Below are positions 7,761-15,377 of a stretch of 36,829 nucleotides of DNA, piece after piece (position 1 is the stretch's first letter; each line of letters begins with the position of its first letter). The stretch covers positions 1 to 36,829 of the forward strand of contig JAOPYH010000288.1 of the NCBI GenBank assembly GCA_025964715.1, written 5' to 3'. The notes under the pieces are model-generated. The model was not told the DNA's origin and ran no database searches. It saw nothing but the letters and a program-made list of their open reading frames with translations. Position numbers and translations under genes: made by a program. Source of the DNA: Streptosporangiaceae bacterium. Lineage in GTDB: Bacteria; Actinomycetota; Actinomycetes; Streptosporangiales; Streptosporangiaceae.

Positions 7761-7792
7761 CGGGGTCTCGCACCTAGGGGTGCGAGACCCCG
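7761..7792 (+). terminator. Array hairpin after P3
   Basis: Perfect 14-bp stem CGGGGTCTCGCACC / GGTGCGAGACCCCG with loop TAGG; this is the form repeated after most later genes. Confidence 0.8.
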
Positions 7793-7889
7793 TCCTGTTT
7801 ACCGGGCCATGCGGCCGTTGTCCTGAAGATCTGGACATATGCATATGTAGTGTCGCATCAAAGTGTGTAGCGGTGGCTATTGTCGTCGA

Positions 7890-7967
7890 TTAAAGCACGG
7901 CTGTCTGGGATGTCGAATGGAAGCCAAGTCACACATCTCGCGGTTTCGTGGACTTGGTCCAGGGGAT
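7890..7967 (+). promoter_or_regulatory. Promoter module of P4
   Basis: TTAAAGC at 7890-7896, GGTTT at 7942-7946, 15 bases, GGGGAT at 7962-7967. The CATATG box near 7836 is 54 bp upstream of TTAAAGC. The distance from GGGGAT to the ATG is only 89 bp, against 156-169 in the other genes, so the P4 leader is shortened. Confidence 0.6.
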
Positions 7968-8050
7968 GACGGAAGCGGAGCATGCGGCATGAACTGAGGA
8001 AGTGGGCAGTTCGGCCTTTTATGGTTCGATTCTGCAAGGAGGCAATTTCC

Positions 8051-8755
8051 ATGGGAATTCCAAGTCGGCTGGCGGCCGGCGTGTCCGGGGTGGTCCTCCT
8101 GGGAGGCGCGGGCCTGGCTGTGGGCGCGGCCGCGCCGGCGAGCGCGGCCGCGCTGGTGGCCGTACCCCCACACGTGACTTCCGCCCATGGGTGCGGTGGC
8201 TCGCGGTGCTCCAGCAACCGGCATTCCCGCCGCAATGCGCATCGGCAGCACAGCCGTCAGCGGGTCATCGTGGTGAACCGGATCCACAACACCGCCAGGG
8301 CCTTCAGTGACCAGCTCCAGGGCCAGCGGGAGCGCCAGAACCAGAACCAGAACCGGGAGGACCGGGGCCACATCGCCACGTCCTCGGCCGCCTCGTCGTC
8401 CGCAGGCGGCGGCACAGGGGGCGGCGGCGGTTCCTCTGCCGGCGGCGGTGGCGGAGGCAACCACGTAGCCCAGCCGAACGAGCTGACCGTGGTGCACCCC
8501 GAGCAGGAGAGAGCGCCGCAGGCACCGGGGACCGCGAGCACTCCGACGGCGAAGATGGAAGCCGCGGCGAGAACGCGCGGACCCTCGAGAACGTCGGAGC
8601 CGCCGTCGCCGGCTGGTGGAGCGCCCGCGGCGGGCCCGTCGGGGGGCGCGCCCAGGACGGGCGTGCCCGGATCGGGCGGCTCAGGGGGCGCACCGGCTGA
8701 GGACGGCGGTGCCCCAGGAATGCCCGGGTTGCCTGGCACGATTGTCCTCAGCTGA
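8051..8755 (+). CDS. Array protein P4, secreted, long Gly/Pro-rich tail
   Basis: 234 aa. Signal peptide MGIPSRLAAGVSGVVLLGGA, cleavage near APASA (32). The mature part starts with HGCGGSRCSS and basic His/Arg stretches, then the array core RVIVVNRIHN (71-80), a QNQNQN segment and a poly-Gly linker near 125-142. The last 90 residues are Pro/Gly/Ala-rich with collagen-like GAPGMPGLPG and are not found in the other array proteins, except that P10 also has a long tail. The ATG at 8051 follows AAGGAGG; an upstream ATG at 7982 lies in the leader. Mini-hairpin at 8014-8025. Confidence 0.82.
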   Translation: MGIPSRLAAGVSGVVLLGGAGLAVGAAAPASAAALVAVPPHVTSAHGCGGSRCSSNRHSRRNAHRQHSRQRVIVVNRIHNTARAFSDQLQGQRERQNQNQNREDRGHIATSSAASSSAGGGTGGGGGSSAGGGGGGNHVAQPNELTVVHPEQERAPQAPGTASTPTAKMEAAARTRGPSRTSEPPSPAGGAPAAGPSGGAPRTGVPGSGGSGGAPAEDGGAPGMPGLPGTIVLS

Positions 8756-8783
8756 GGGTCGCCGTCTTCGGCGCGTTCGTCTC

Positions 8784-8815
8784 CGGGGTCCCGCATCGGT
8801 CGGTGCGGGACCCCG
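8784..8815 (+). terminator. Array hairpin after P4
   Basis: Perfect 12-bp stem CGGGGTCCCGCA / TGCGGGACCCCG, 8-base loop, followed by TCCTTTT. It starts 28 bases past the stop. Confidence 0.82.
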
Positions 8816-8893
8816 TCCTTTTGCGGCATGGCGATTTGGGCATATCCCCATTTAGCGGCGCATAAATATGCTTAACGGGTGTGATCGTCTTCG

Positions 8894-8971
8894 TTAAAGC
8901 AGGTGCGCCGAGATTGCCCGATGGATGCCAAGTCTCCCATCGCCCGGTTTCATGAAGTTCGCCCTGGGGAT
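8894..8971 (+). promoter_or_regulatory. Promoter module of P5
   Basis: TTAAAGC at 8894-8900, GGTTT at 8946-8950, 15 bases, GGGGAT at 8966-8971; CATATC box at 8841, 53 bp upstream of TTAAAGC. Confidence 0.62.
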
Positions 8972-9125
8972 CATTTAAGTGGAACATGCGGCAGTAGTCA
9001 GGCGGTGGGCGGCTTTCATCGCTCAGCGCCAGGTGTGACCCCAAATCTCGCCACGGCGCCGATCTCGTTCCATAGAAATCCGAATGCGGCCTTTATGGCT
9101 CGATTTCTTCAAGGAGGCAATTTCC

Positions 9126-9509
9126 ATGGGAGTTCCGAAGCGGATAGCCGTTGCGGTGTCCGGCCTTGTGTTCGCGGGCGGGGCAGCCCTCGCCGTCGGG
9201 GCGGCAGCTCCGGCCAGCGCTCAAACCCTGACGGCCGCACCCCAGTCGGGCTGCGGCCGTGGCTGTGGCTGCGGCGGTGGCGGTGGCTGCCACAGCCGCA
9301 ACCACCATCATTTCCGCAACCACCACATCAACCACTACCGCCACCACCAGCGCGTCATCGTGATCAACCGGAACCACAACTTCGGCCGAAGCGAGAGTGG
9401 TCAGCACCAGCGCCAGCAGCAAAGGCATTGGATGCAAGAGCGTCACCAGCCGATGATTATGCAGCAGCCGGTGCAGCAGCGGCCCGCGGCTGAGCCTGAA
9501 GACGACTAG
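9126..9509 (+). CDS. Array protein P5, secreted His/Cys/Gln-rich
   Basis: 127 aa. Signal peptide MGVPKRIAVAVSGLVFAGGA, cleavage after APASA (32). The mature part begins QTLTAAPQSGCGRGCGCGG with four Cys, plus one more at CHSRNHHH, then a dense His region (residues 55-74), the core RVIVINRNHNF (76-86) and a Gln/His-rich end RQQQRHWMQERHQP. The His and Cys density suggests metal binding, which is inference. ATG 9126 follows AAGGAGG; mini-hairpin 9088-9100. P7 is its closest relative, sharing CHSRNHHHFR. Confidence 0.85.
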   Translation: MGVPKRIAVAVSGLVFAGGAALAVGAAAPASAQTLTAAPQSGCGRGCGCGGGGGCHSRNHHHFRNHHINHYRHHQRVIVINRNHNFGRSESGQHQRQQQRHWMQERHQPMIMQQPVQQRPAAEPEDD

Positions 9510-9622
9510 GCACGGCGAAACAGCGGTCCGGTCGCCATAGTGGCGCCGTATCGGCACGCGCGGAGATGAAGCGGCCTGCCAGACGATATGGCCACGGCCC
9601 GCACGTGTGCCGTCGACTTGAT

Positions 9623-9651
9623 GGGGTCTCGCACCGGCGGTGCGGGGCCCC
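9623..9651 (+). terminator. Array hairpin after P5
   Basis: 13-bp stem GGGGTCTCGCACC / GGTGCGGGGCCCC with two G-U pairs in RNA and loop GGC. The changes keep the stem paired only in the transcript read on the plus strand. Confidence 0.78.
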
Positions 9652-9812
9652 GTCTTCTTACGTACGGCCGCTTATGTACGGCCGTGGCCGCGTTCACCGG
9701 GACCCTCTTGCTGCGCGGCCCCTGAGGTCGACTTTCCGTTGGCGAATTCAGCAATATGGACATCTCTATATATTTTGGGCGATAAATGGCCCAGTAAGCA
9801 TGATCGTGCTTA

Positions 9813-9890
9813 TTAAAGCAGGCTCGCCGAGAGCGTCGAATAGATGTCAACTATCCCAACCCTCGGTTTCATGCGGTTCGCCCTGGGGAT
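9813..9890 (+). promoter_or_regulatory. Promoter module of P6
   Basis: TTAAAGC at 9813-9819, GGTTT at 9865-9869, 15 bases, GGGGAT at 9885-9890. The gap before it (from 9652) is the longest in the array and holds a short direct repeat TACGGCCG near 9662-9681 but no gene. Confidence 0.6.
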
Positions 9891-10047
9891 CATGTAAGCG
9901 GGACATAGGGCCTGGAGTCAGGCAGTGGGTCCATTGGTGCGCTCATTGCCGGGTCTAACGGCTAGATGTCATGCCGCGGGGCCGCCCTTGTTCCATAGAA
10001 TCCGAATCGGCCGTTTATGGCTCGATTTCTTCAAGGAGGCAATTTCC

Positions 10048-10374
10048 ATGGGAATTCCGAAGTGCATGGCGGTGGCCGTGTCCGGTCTGGTGTTCGCCGG
10101 CGGGGCCGCCCTCGCGGTGGGCACGGCCGCGCCGGCCAGCGCCCATGCGTCGGCGGCCGCGCCCCAGCAGTTGGTGTCCGATGGTTGCTGTGGTGGCCGT
10201 AGCCATTCGCGATGGCACCGCCACCAGCGCAATCACGTGCATGAGCACTCGCGCGTGATCGTCCTCAACAGGAACCACAACTTCAGCCACAACTTGAGCC
10301 GGGCCGAGAACGAGCAGATCCACCGCCAGCGCCACGAAATGGAGCAAAACCCGATCATCATGAGGCGCCCGTAG
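10048..10374 (+). CDS. Array protein P6, secreted His-rich
   Basis: 108 aa. Signal peptide MGIPKCMAVAVSGLVFAGGA, which unusually has a Cys at position 6. The mature part has APQQLVSDGCCGGRSHSRWH, a His/Arg region, the core RVIVLNRNHNFS (69-80) and an acidic/basic helical end NEQIHRQRHEMEQ. The SDGCCGG-type segment is shared with P8. ATG 10048 follows AAGGAGG; mini-hairpin 10009-10022. Function unknown. Confidence 0.84.
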   Translation: MGIPKCMAVAVSGLVFAGGAALAVGTAAPASAHASAAAPQQLVSDGCCGGRSHSRWHRHQRNHVHEHSRVIVLNRNHNFSHNLSRAENEQIHRQRHEMEQNPIIMRRP

Positions 10375-10416
10375 CCGGGATGTCGTCGTGACCCCAAGGG
10401 GTGCTCGCGGCATGAG

Positions 10417-10445
10417 GGGGTCTCGCACCGTCGGTGCGAGACCCC
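10417..10445 (+). terminator. Array hairpin after P6
   Basis: Perfect 13-bp stem GGGGTCTCGCACC / GGTGCGAGACCCC, loop GTC, 43 bases past the stop. Confidence 0.8.
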
Positions 10446-10573
10446 GCACGTATGGCTCTGTATCCGCGCTCAGGCCCGCTTTCCCGGGCGTGTGATGGGC
10501 GCCCCGGCCATTCGGACAATAGTGGCATTCCACGCCGCATGAAACCGGATGAAGCACGGGTGACCGCCTCTTA

Positions 10574-10651
10574 TTAAATCAGCTTCGCCAGCAACATCGA
10601 ATGGTGGCCAAGTCTCACATCTCGGGGTTTCGTGGAGTTGGGCCGGGGGAT
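10574..10651 (+). promoter_or_regulatory. Promoter module of P7
   Basis: TTAAATC (one change from TTAAAGC) at 10574-10580, GGTTT at 10626-10630, 15 bases, GGGGAT at 10646-10651. Confidence 0.6.
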
Positions 10652-10803
10652 GACGTTAGCGGAACATCCGGCATGAACTAAGGCAGTGAGTCCATTCATT
10701 TACTCATTGTTCGGTGTGGCGGCAGTCGCACCGGGGGCCGGCCTTGTTCCGTAGAGATCCGAATCGAGCCTTATGGCTCGATTTCTCCAAGGAGGCAAGT
10801 TCC

Positions 10804-11145
10804 ATGGGAATCCCGAAGAGCATGGCGATTGCCGTGTCCGGTCTGGTCTTCGCCGGCGGCGCCGCCCTCACGGTGGGCGCGGCGACCCCGGCCAATGCGC
10901 AGGTCCGGGTCGCCGCACCCCAGTCGGGCTGTGGCTGCGGTCACGGTGGCGGCGGCTGTCACAGCCGCAACCACCATCATTTCCGCAGCTTTCACCACAA
11001 CAGCCACCGCAATCACCAGCGTGTGATCGTCATCAATAGGAACCACAACTTCAGCAAGAGCGACAATTTCCAGAACCAGCGGGAGCTTCAGGAGCACCAG
11101 CAGCGCCACCACATGCAGTGGATGCCGGTCCAGCCGCCGGCTTAA
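10804..11145 (+). CDS. Array protein P7, secreted His/Cys-rich
   Basis: 113 aa. Signal peptide MGIPKSMAIAVSGLVFAGGA with cleavage at TPANA (32). The mature part has APQSGCGCGHGGGGCHSR, a His/Asn region (residues 56-71), the core RVIVINRNHNFS (73-84) and a Gln/His-rich amphipathic end. Three Cys and more than ten His in about 80 residues suggest a metal-binding or cross-linked peptide. The mini-hairpin at 10765-10780 has the best stem in the array (CGAGCC / GGCTCG). ATG 10804 follows AAGGAGG. Confidence 0.85.
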   Translation: MGIPKSMAIAVSGLVFAGGAALTVGAATPANAQVRVAAPQSGCGCGHGGGGCHSRNHHHFRSFHHNSHRNHQRVIVINRNHNFSKSDNFQNQRELQEHQQRHHMQWMPVQPPA

Positions 11146-11188
11146 CCGGCCACCGGGCCGCCGCACGTTAGGGGAGACGGCAGGCATG

Positions 11189-11216
11189 GGGGTCTCGTCG
11201 ATGAAGGCGGGACCCC
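11189..11216 (+). terminator. Array hairpin after P7
   Basis: 9-bp stem GGGGTCTCG / CGGGACCCC with one G-U pair and a 10-base loop; a decayed form of the array hairpin. Confidence 0.65.
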
Positions 11217-11317
11217 GTCGCCGTGACGCTCAGCAGTAGTCCCGTCATATCGGGTCAATTTGGGCATACCGCTATCTACTGGACCAAGGCGGGCTTAACA
11301 GTAATAATCGGTGTTCA

Positions 11318-11396
11318 TTAAAGCATGCCTGTCAAGACTCCCGATTCACGGCCAAGTCTCATAAGACTCGGTTTTCGCCGACCGGTCCCCGGGGAT
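11318..11396 (+). promoter_or_regulatory. Promoter module of P8
   Basis: TTAAAGC at 11318-11324, GGTTT at 11370-11374, 16 bases, GGGGAT at 11391-11396; CATACC box at 11265, 53 bp upstream of TTAAAGC. Confidence 0.6.
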
Positions 11397-11551
11397 CACC
11401 TATGCGGAACATACGGCATGGAGTGTGGAGCCGGGCGCCTCTTATGGGTCCATAACCCGGTGTGGCCACGGTCGCACACTGATATTCGCCTCCATCCGTA
11501 GGGATCCGAATTCGGCCCTTGTGGCTCGATTTCTTCAAGGAGGCAAGTTCC

Positions 11552-11878
11552 ATGGGAATTACCAAACGCATGGCCGTTGCCGTATCCGGCCTTGTCTTCG
11601 CGGGTGCTGCGGCCCTGGCTGTGGGCGCGGCTGCCCCAGCCAGCAGCGAGGTCAGGATCATGGCGCCAGGCCAGCTGGTGGCCGATGGATGCTGCGGCGG
11701 TCGGCATCACAATAGGTGGCACTCGCATCACCGCAACCATTTCCGTACCAACCAGCGCGTGATCGTCGTCAACCGGAACCACAACTTCAGCCGGAGCGAA
11801 AGCGAAAACGCCCAGCAACAGCGTGGAATTCAGCGACACAACCAGCCGAGGAGGGGCTTCGAAGAAGAAGAGGACTGA
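11552..11878 (+). CDS. Array protein P8, secreted His-rich, acidic end
   Basis: 108 aa. Signal peptide MGITKRMAVAVSGLVFAGAA, cleavage after APASS or nearby. The mature part has APGQLVADGCCGGRHHNRWH, His-rich HSHHRNHFR, the core RVIVVNRNHNFS (69-80) followed by RSESEN, and an acidic tail GFEEEED. It aligns well with P6. ATG 11552 follows AAGGAGG; mini-hairpin 11514-11526. Function unknown. Confidence 0.84.
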   Translation: MGITKRMAVAVSGLVFAGAAALAVGAAAPASSEVRIMAPGQLVADGCCGGRHHNRWHSHHRNHFRTNQRVIVVNRNHNFSRSESENAQQQRGIQRHNQPRRGFEEEED

Positions 11879-11958
11879 TCGTGCGGTGACGGCACACCCG
11901 AGGCGCCGGTGAGCGGTTCGTCATCTCGCTGCGGCCGACAGGACCGACGCCCGGACCA

Positions 11959-11987
11959 GGGGTCTCGCACCGATGGTGCGGGACCCC
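11959..11987 (+). terminator. Array hairpin after P8
   Basis: 13-bp stem GGGGTCTCGCACC / GGTGCGGGACCCC with one G-U pair and loop GAT. Confidence 0.78.
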
Positions 11988-12074
11988 GTTCACTCTGCCT
12001 GTGACGGATATGGCCTGTGACAGATATGTAGATAGGTCGGATATTGGTGCTATGAGTAGCGATATCGCCGGTCA

Positions 12075-12141
12075 TTAAAGCAGGTATGTCAAGAATTCCA
12101 AGTCTCACATCGCGCGGTTTCATGGGGTTGGTCCAGGGGAT
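12075..12141 (+). promoter_or_regulatory. Promoter module of P9, shortened by one helical turn
   Basis: TTAAAGC at 12075-12081 and GGTTT at 12116-12120, 15 bases, GGGGAT at 12136-12141. TTAAAGC to GGTTT is 41 bp here, against 52 bp in all nine other genes with both boxes. Confidence 0.6.
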
Positions 12142-12296
12142 GACCTAAGCGGAACATAGGGTATGGAGTCAAGCAGTGGGTCCATTCGTTTACCCATTGT
12201 TCGTTGCGGCATCGGATGTCGTCGCGGGGGCCGACCTTGTTCCGTAGAAATCCGAATTCGGCCTTATGGTCTGATTTCTCCAAGGAGGCAAATTCC

Positions 12297-12788
12297 ATGG
12301 GTATTCCGAAGCGCATGGCGGTGGCCGTGTCCGGCCTGGCTATCACGGGAGGTGCCGCCCTCGCGCTGACACTGGCGGCCCCGGCAGGAGCCGAGGCGAT
12401 GGGCACCGCGCCCGACCAGGCGATTTCCGGCGGTGCGGTGCTGGGCGGTGGCGGCGGTGGCGGCGGCGGCGGCGGTGGCGGTGGCGGTGGTCGCGGCGGC
12501 GGGGGCCAGCGGGTGGTCCACCACCGGGTCATCGTCCACAGGCCCGTGATCCGGCGTCACATTCAGGTCCAGGTCCACCGCCCTTCCTGCAGTTCGTGCC
12601 ATAACCATGAGCGGTTCAGTGACCACGAGCACCAGCACGTCCGTATGCACAAGCGCGTGATCGTCGTGAACCGGAACCGCAACCAGAGCGAGAGTGACAC
12701 CGCCAATTTCCAGCATCAGCAGGAACGCGCGGCAATGCATCATCTGCGGCAGGAGCCGATGATGATGAGGCAGCAGGGCGAAGAATAG
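12297..12788 (+). CDS. Array protein P9, secreted, poly-Gly and His-rich
   Basis: 163 aa. Signal peptide MGIPKRMAVAVSGLAITGGA, cleavage near APAGA (32). The mature part carries an uninterrupted run of about 15 Gly, then HHRVIVHRPVIRRHIQVQVH (which looks like a diverged second copy of the core), a CSSCHNH cluster, the core RVIVVNRNRN (120-129) with SESD, and a Met/Gln/His-rich end. The CxxCxxH arrangement is suggestive of metal binding. ATG 12297 follows AAGGAGG; mini-hairpin 12260-12271. Function unknown. Confidence 0.83.
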   Translation: MGIPKRMAVAVSGLAITGGAALALTLAAPAGAEAMGTAPDQAISGGAVLGGGGGGGGGGGGGGGGRGGGGQRVVHHRVIVHRPVIRRHIQVQVHRPSCSSCHNHERFSDHEHQHVRMHKRVIVVNRNRNQSESDTANFQHQQERAAMHHLRQEPMMMRQQGEE

Positions 12789-12908
12789 GCAGGGCGAAGG
12801 AGCGTTACCACATGGAGTCCCGCGAGTAGAGACTCGGCTCCGGCCGACCGCGTCGACGCCATGCGGGGGCGACGCTGATCATCGCTCGTACGGGAGCTGT
12901 TCGCGTGG

Positions 12909-12938
12909 GGGGTCTCGCACCGGCCGGTGCGGGACCCC
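12909..12938 (+). terminator. Array hairpin after P9
   Basis: 13-bp stem GGGGTCTCGCACC / GGTGCGGGACCCC, loop GGCC, 120 bases past the stop. Confidence 0.75.
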
Positions 12939-13008
12939 GTCGCATCATGGGCCCCCCGAAATGGTTCCGCCAAGCCACCTCCACTGGGCGCCAAGCCTGG
13001 CATTCCAC

Positions 13009-13034
13009 GGTTTCAGGCACTTGGCCCGGGGGAT
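13009..13034 (+). promoter_or_regulatory. Promoter of P10, without the upstream TTAAAGC box
   Basis: GGTTT at 13009-13013, 15 bases, GGGGAT at 13029-13034. The TTAAAGC and CATAT boxes found in other genes are absent; the P9 hairpin ends 70 bp upstream. The retained part argues that GGTTT/GGGGAT is the core promoter. Confidence 0.58.
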
Positions 13035-13188
13035 CATTTTTGGTGGAACATGTGGTCTTGAATAGTTCGATGAGTCAATTGATGCGCTCATCGAAGACAG
13101 GTGGCGGCGGTCGTCGCCGACTCGACCCTATTCCGTAGAAATCCCAATTCAGCCTTTATGGCCTGATTTGTCCAAGGGGGTAAATTCC

Positions 13189-13923
13189 ATGGGTATTTCG
13201 AAACGCGTGGCGATTGCCGTGTCCGGGCTCGTCTTCGCTGGAGCGGCCGCCCTCGCCGTGGGGGCCACTCCGGCGGGCGCGGATGCCTTGCTGTCCGTCC
13301 CGGAGCACACGGTGTGCGGTGGCAAGGGGGCACACAAGGCGCATGCTGGAAGGGCCCGCGCTGGAAGAGCGGCCGGACGGCGGCATGCGGCCGTACGCCG
13401 GCATGCGGGCCTGCGAAGGGGCCGGGTGCACCACGCGAGGGGGCACGGGGCCGTGCAGGGGCGTGGTTGCGGTTGCGGCTGCGGGTCCCGCAGCCGTCAG
13501 TCCTGGCATGATCGGCAGCGGAACGTGTACCACCATCACCAGCGCATCATCGTGATCAACCGGAACTACAACCACAGTGCCAGTGAGAGCGCACAGGCCC
13601 AGCGGAACCGTCATGAAGAGGACTTCATGTCCATGACGCAGCCCGCGTGGGTCCGCCGTCCGGTGGTCCGCCCTGGGTTCCCCGCCTCGGAGGCCGAGGC
13701 TCCCGCGGTTGCCGCTGCGGCACCCGCGACTGAGGGCGGCGGCGGCGGCACGGCACCGGATACCGCGCAGGGCACGGCGCCGGACACCGCGCAGGGCACG
13801 GCGCCGGACACCGCGCAGGGTTCGGCGCCGGATACGGCTCAGGACAAGGCGCCGGACACGGCTCAGGGCACGGCGCCCGACACGGCACCAGGCGGCGCGC
13901 CGGCCACCGCGATGCAGGGATAA
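13189..13923 (+). CDS. Array protein P10, secreted, with octapeptide repeats
   Basis: 244 aa. Signal peptide MGISKRVAIAVSGLVFAGAA, cleavage near ATPAGA. An Arg/His/Ala-rich segment (about 47-95) is followed by GCGCGCGS, the core RIIVINRNYN (119-128), SASES, and then an Ala-rich linker and six tandem TAPDTAQG-type octapeptides (residues 188-235). The ribosome binding site is weaker (AAGGGGG). Mini-hairpin 13152-13162. No array hairpin follows, so transcription may run into P11. The Arg/Ala-rich part lacks counterparts in the other proteins and may stem from an insertion or local frameshift. Confidence 0.8.
   Translation: MGISKRVAIAVSGLVFAGAAALAVGATPAGADALLSVPEHTVCGGKGAHKAHAGRARAGRAAGRRHAAVRRHAGLRRGRVHHARGHGAVQGRGCGCGCGSRSRQSWHDRQRNVYHHHQRIIVINRNYNHSASESAQAQRNRHEEDFMSMTQPAWVRRPVVRPGFPASEAEAPAVAAAAPATEGGGGGTAPDTAQGTAPDTAQGTAPDTAQGSAPDTAQDKAPDTAQGTAPDTAPGGAPATAMQG
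13750..13893 (+). repeat. Six 24-bp coding repeats in P10
   Basis: Six in-frame units of 24 bp encode TAPDTAQG or close variants (SAPDTAQD, KAPDTAQG, TAPDTAPG). Units 2 and 3 are identical except for the last base, so expansion by slippage or unequal exchange is recent. Confidence 0.9.
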
Positions 13924-14000
13924 GGGGGCTGTCGGGCCGCTCATAAGGATATATCGGGTGTACCAGCCTAAAACCGGACAAACTTCACTAATGGTTCGGA

Positions 14001-14079
14001 TTAAAGCGGACCTGTCAAAGACGCTGAATTGCGGTCAAGCACCATATGTCGCAGTTTCGTGCCGCGAGTCCACGGGGAT
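14001..14079 (+). promoter_or_regulatory. Promoter module of P11
   Basis: TTAAAGC at 14001-14007, AGTTT at 14053-14057, 16 bases, GGGGAT at 14074-14079. An AT-rich GGATATATC lies about 52 bp upstream of TTAAAGC. Confidence 0.58.
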
Positions 14080-14229
14080 GACGTTAGCGAAACATGCGGT
14101 ATGGAGTCGGTGATGAGTGCATGATCTGCTCATTGCGTGGCGCGAGGACGTTCGCGGCGCGAGGCCGGTCCGTATCGCAGAGGATCGAATCAAGCCTTTA
14201 CGGCTCGAATTCCCCAAGGAGGTATTTCC

Positions 14230-14625
14230 ATGGGAATTCCGACGCGCATGGCGGTTGCCATGTCCGGTCTGGTTTTCGCGGGAGGTGCTGCGCTCGTGCT
14301 GGGCGGGGCCACCTCGGCAAGCGCCGCCACCGTGGCCGCCGCGCCTCAACAGGTCACACTCGCCACGTCCTCGTGCGGGCGTGGCCGGGGTTGCGGTTGC
14401 GGGCAAGGATGCGGCTGCGGCGGTCATCACCACAGCTCCCGCCATGTCAACAACGTTCATCACCGCAGCAACGTCGTAGTGATCAACAGGAACCACAACG
14501 TCAGCGAGAGCAGGGGCCGTGAGTTCGGCCGTCAACGGGAGTTCGGCCGTGAACGTGGTCTGGGGGGGTTCGAACGGCTGGGAGGGCTCGACGACGAGTG
14601 GGGCGATGGTGACTGGAACGACTGA
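14230..14625 (+). CDS. Array protein P11, secreted Cys/Gly then acidic
   Basis: 131 aa. Signal peptide MGIPTRMAVAMSGLVFAGGA, cleavage near TSASA (32). The mature part has a Cys/Gly cluster CGRGRGCGCGQGCGCGG with six Cys, HHHSSRH, the core NVVVINRNHN (81-90), SESRG, repeats of REFGRQ / REFGRE, and an acidic Trp end DDEWGDGDWND that foreshadows P13. ATG 14230 follows AAGGAGG; an ATG at 14137 lies in the leader and is not conserved. Mini-hairpin 14193-14205. Function unknown. Confidence 0.84.
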   Translation: MGIPTRMAVAMSGLVFAGGAALVLGGATSASAATVAAAPQQVTLATSSCGRGRGCGCGQGCGCGGHHHSSRHVNNVHHRSNVVVINRNHNVSESRGREFGRQREFGRERGLGGFERLGGLDDEWGDGDWND

Positions 14626-14720
14626 CCAGCGCCCGGCGGCACCGGGATCGCCTGAGGCCGGCCGCGCAGGCGGGGAACCGCCACACTGAGCCGCGGCCGG
14701 CACGGAGCTTTCGGCGCCGG

Positions 14721-14752
14721 GGGGGTCTCGCACCACAGGGTGCGAGACCCCC
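14721..14752 (+). terminator. Array hairpin after P11
   Basis: Perfect 14-bp stem GGGGGTCTCGCACC / GGTGCGAGACCCCC, loop ACAG, followed by TTCTT. Confidence 0.82.
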
Positions 14753-14770
14753 TTCTTGCGTGCATGGGGC

Positions 14771-14849
14771 TTAAAGCCCGTTTTGGGAGTCTCCCGACAT
14801 GGAGTCAAGTCTGGAAGTTCGGCGTTTTGGCCCAGTGCGCCCCGGGGAT
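14771..14849 (+). promoter_or_regulatory. Promoter module of P12
   Basis: TTAAAGC at 14771-14777, only 18 bp beyond the P11 hairpin, CGTTT at 14823-14827, 16 bases, GGGGAT at 14844-14849. The upstream AT-rich box is missing. Confidence 0.55.
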
Positions 14850-15006
14850 GGCGTTAGCGGAAGATGCGGTATGGGGTGGTACGCGCAATAGGACCGGTAA
14901 TGTCCCTATTGCACCCAATGTGATGGCTCATGCCATCCTGGGTGTCCTGCCCTGTGCCGAAACGCGATTCAAGCCTTCACGGCTCGAATTCTCCAAGGGG
15001 GTTTCC

Positions 15007-15246
15007 GTGGGAATTCTGAAGCGCATCACTCTCACCGTCACCGGGCTGCTCTTCGCGGCACTGGCCACGCTCTTGATCGGTGGGGTCGGCACGGCCTCGG
15101 CCGCCGCGGCTCCGGCCACCAGTTCCCAGAGCATGCCCATACGCCATGGACATGGACATCACCACGGTCACTGGAATGACTGTGGCTGTGAGTCCTGTTG
15201 TGTCGAGGTCTGCTGTGACGACTGCTGTGACGACTGCTGCTGGTGA
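15007..15246 (+). CDS. Array protein P12, small secreted Cys/Asp-rich
   Basis: 79 aa from a GTG at 15007, at the same place relative to the leader as the ATG in the other genes; ribosome binding site weak (AAGGGGG). Signal peptide starts MGILKRITLTVTGLLFAALA, cleavage near TASA. The mature part of about 45 residues has GHGHHHGHW and a C-terminal block with ten Cys, ending CCDDCCDDCCW. It lacks the NRNHN core. Paired Cys and Asp suggest a metal-binding or disulfide-rich peptide; a metallothionein-like role is possible but unproven. Mini-hairpin 14972-14984. Confidence 0.82.
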   Translation: MGILKRITLTVTGLLFAALATLLIGGVGTASAAAAPATSSQSMPIRHGHGHHHGHWNDCGCESCCVEVCCDDCCDDCCW

Positions 15247-15336
15247 TGATCAGCACTGGTAGGTGACAGGAGGATCGGCGACGGCGACCGGCGGATGGCC
15301 GGTGACCGGTTGTCGCAGATCGAAGTCCGTTGGATC

Positions 15337-15368
15337 GAGGGCCCCGCGCCGGGTGGTGCGGGGCCCTC
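15337..15368 (+). terminator. Array hairpin after P12
   Basis: 14-bp stem GAGGGCCCCGCGCC / GGTGCGGGGCCCTC with one G-U pair and loop GGGT; changed bases on both arms keep the pairing. Confidence 0.8.
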
Positions 15369-15377
15369 TCGCGTCGG

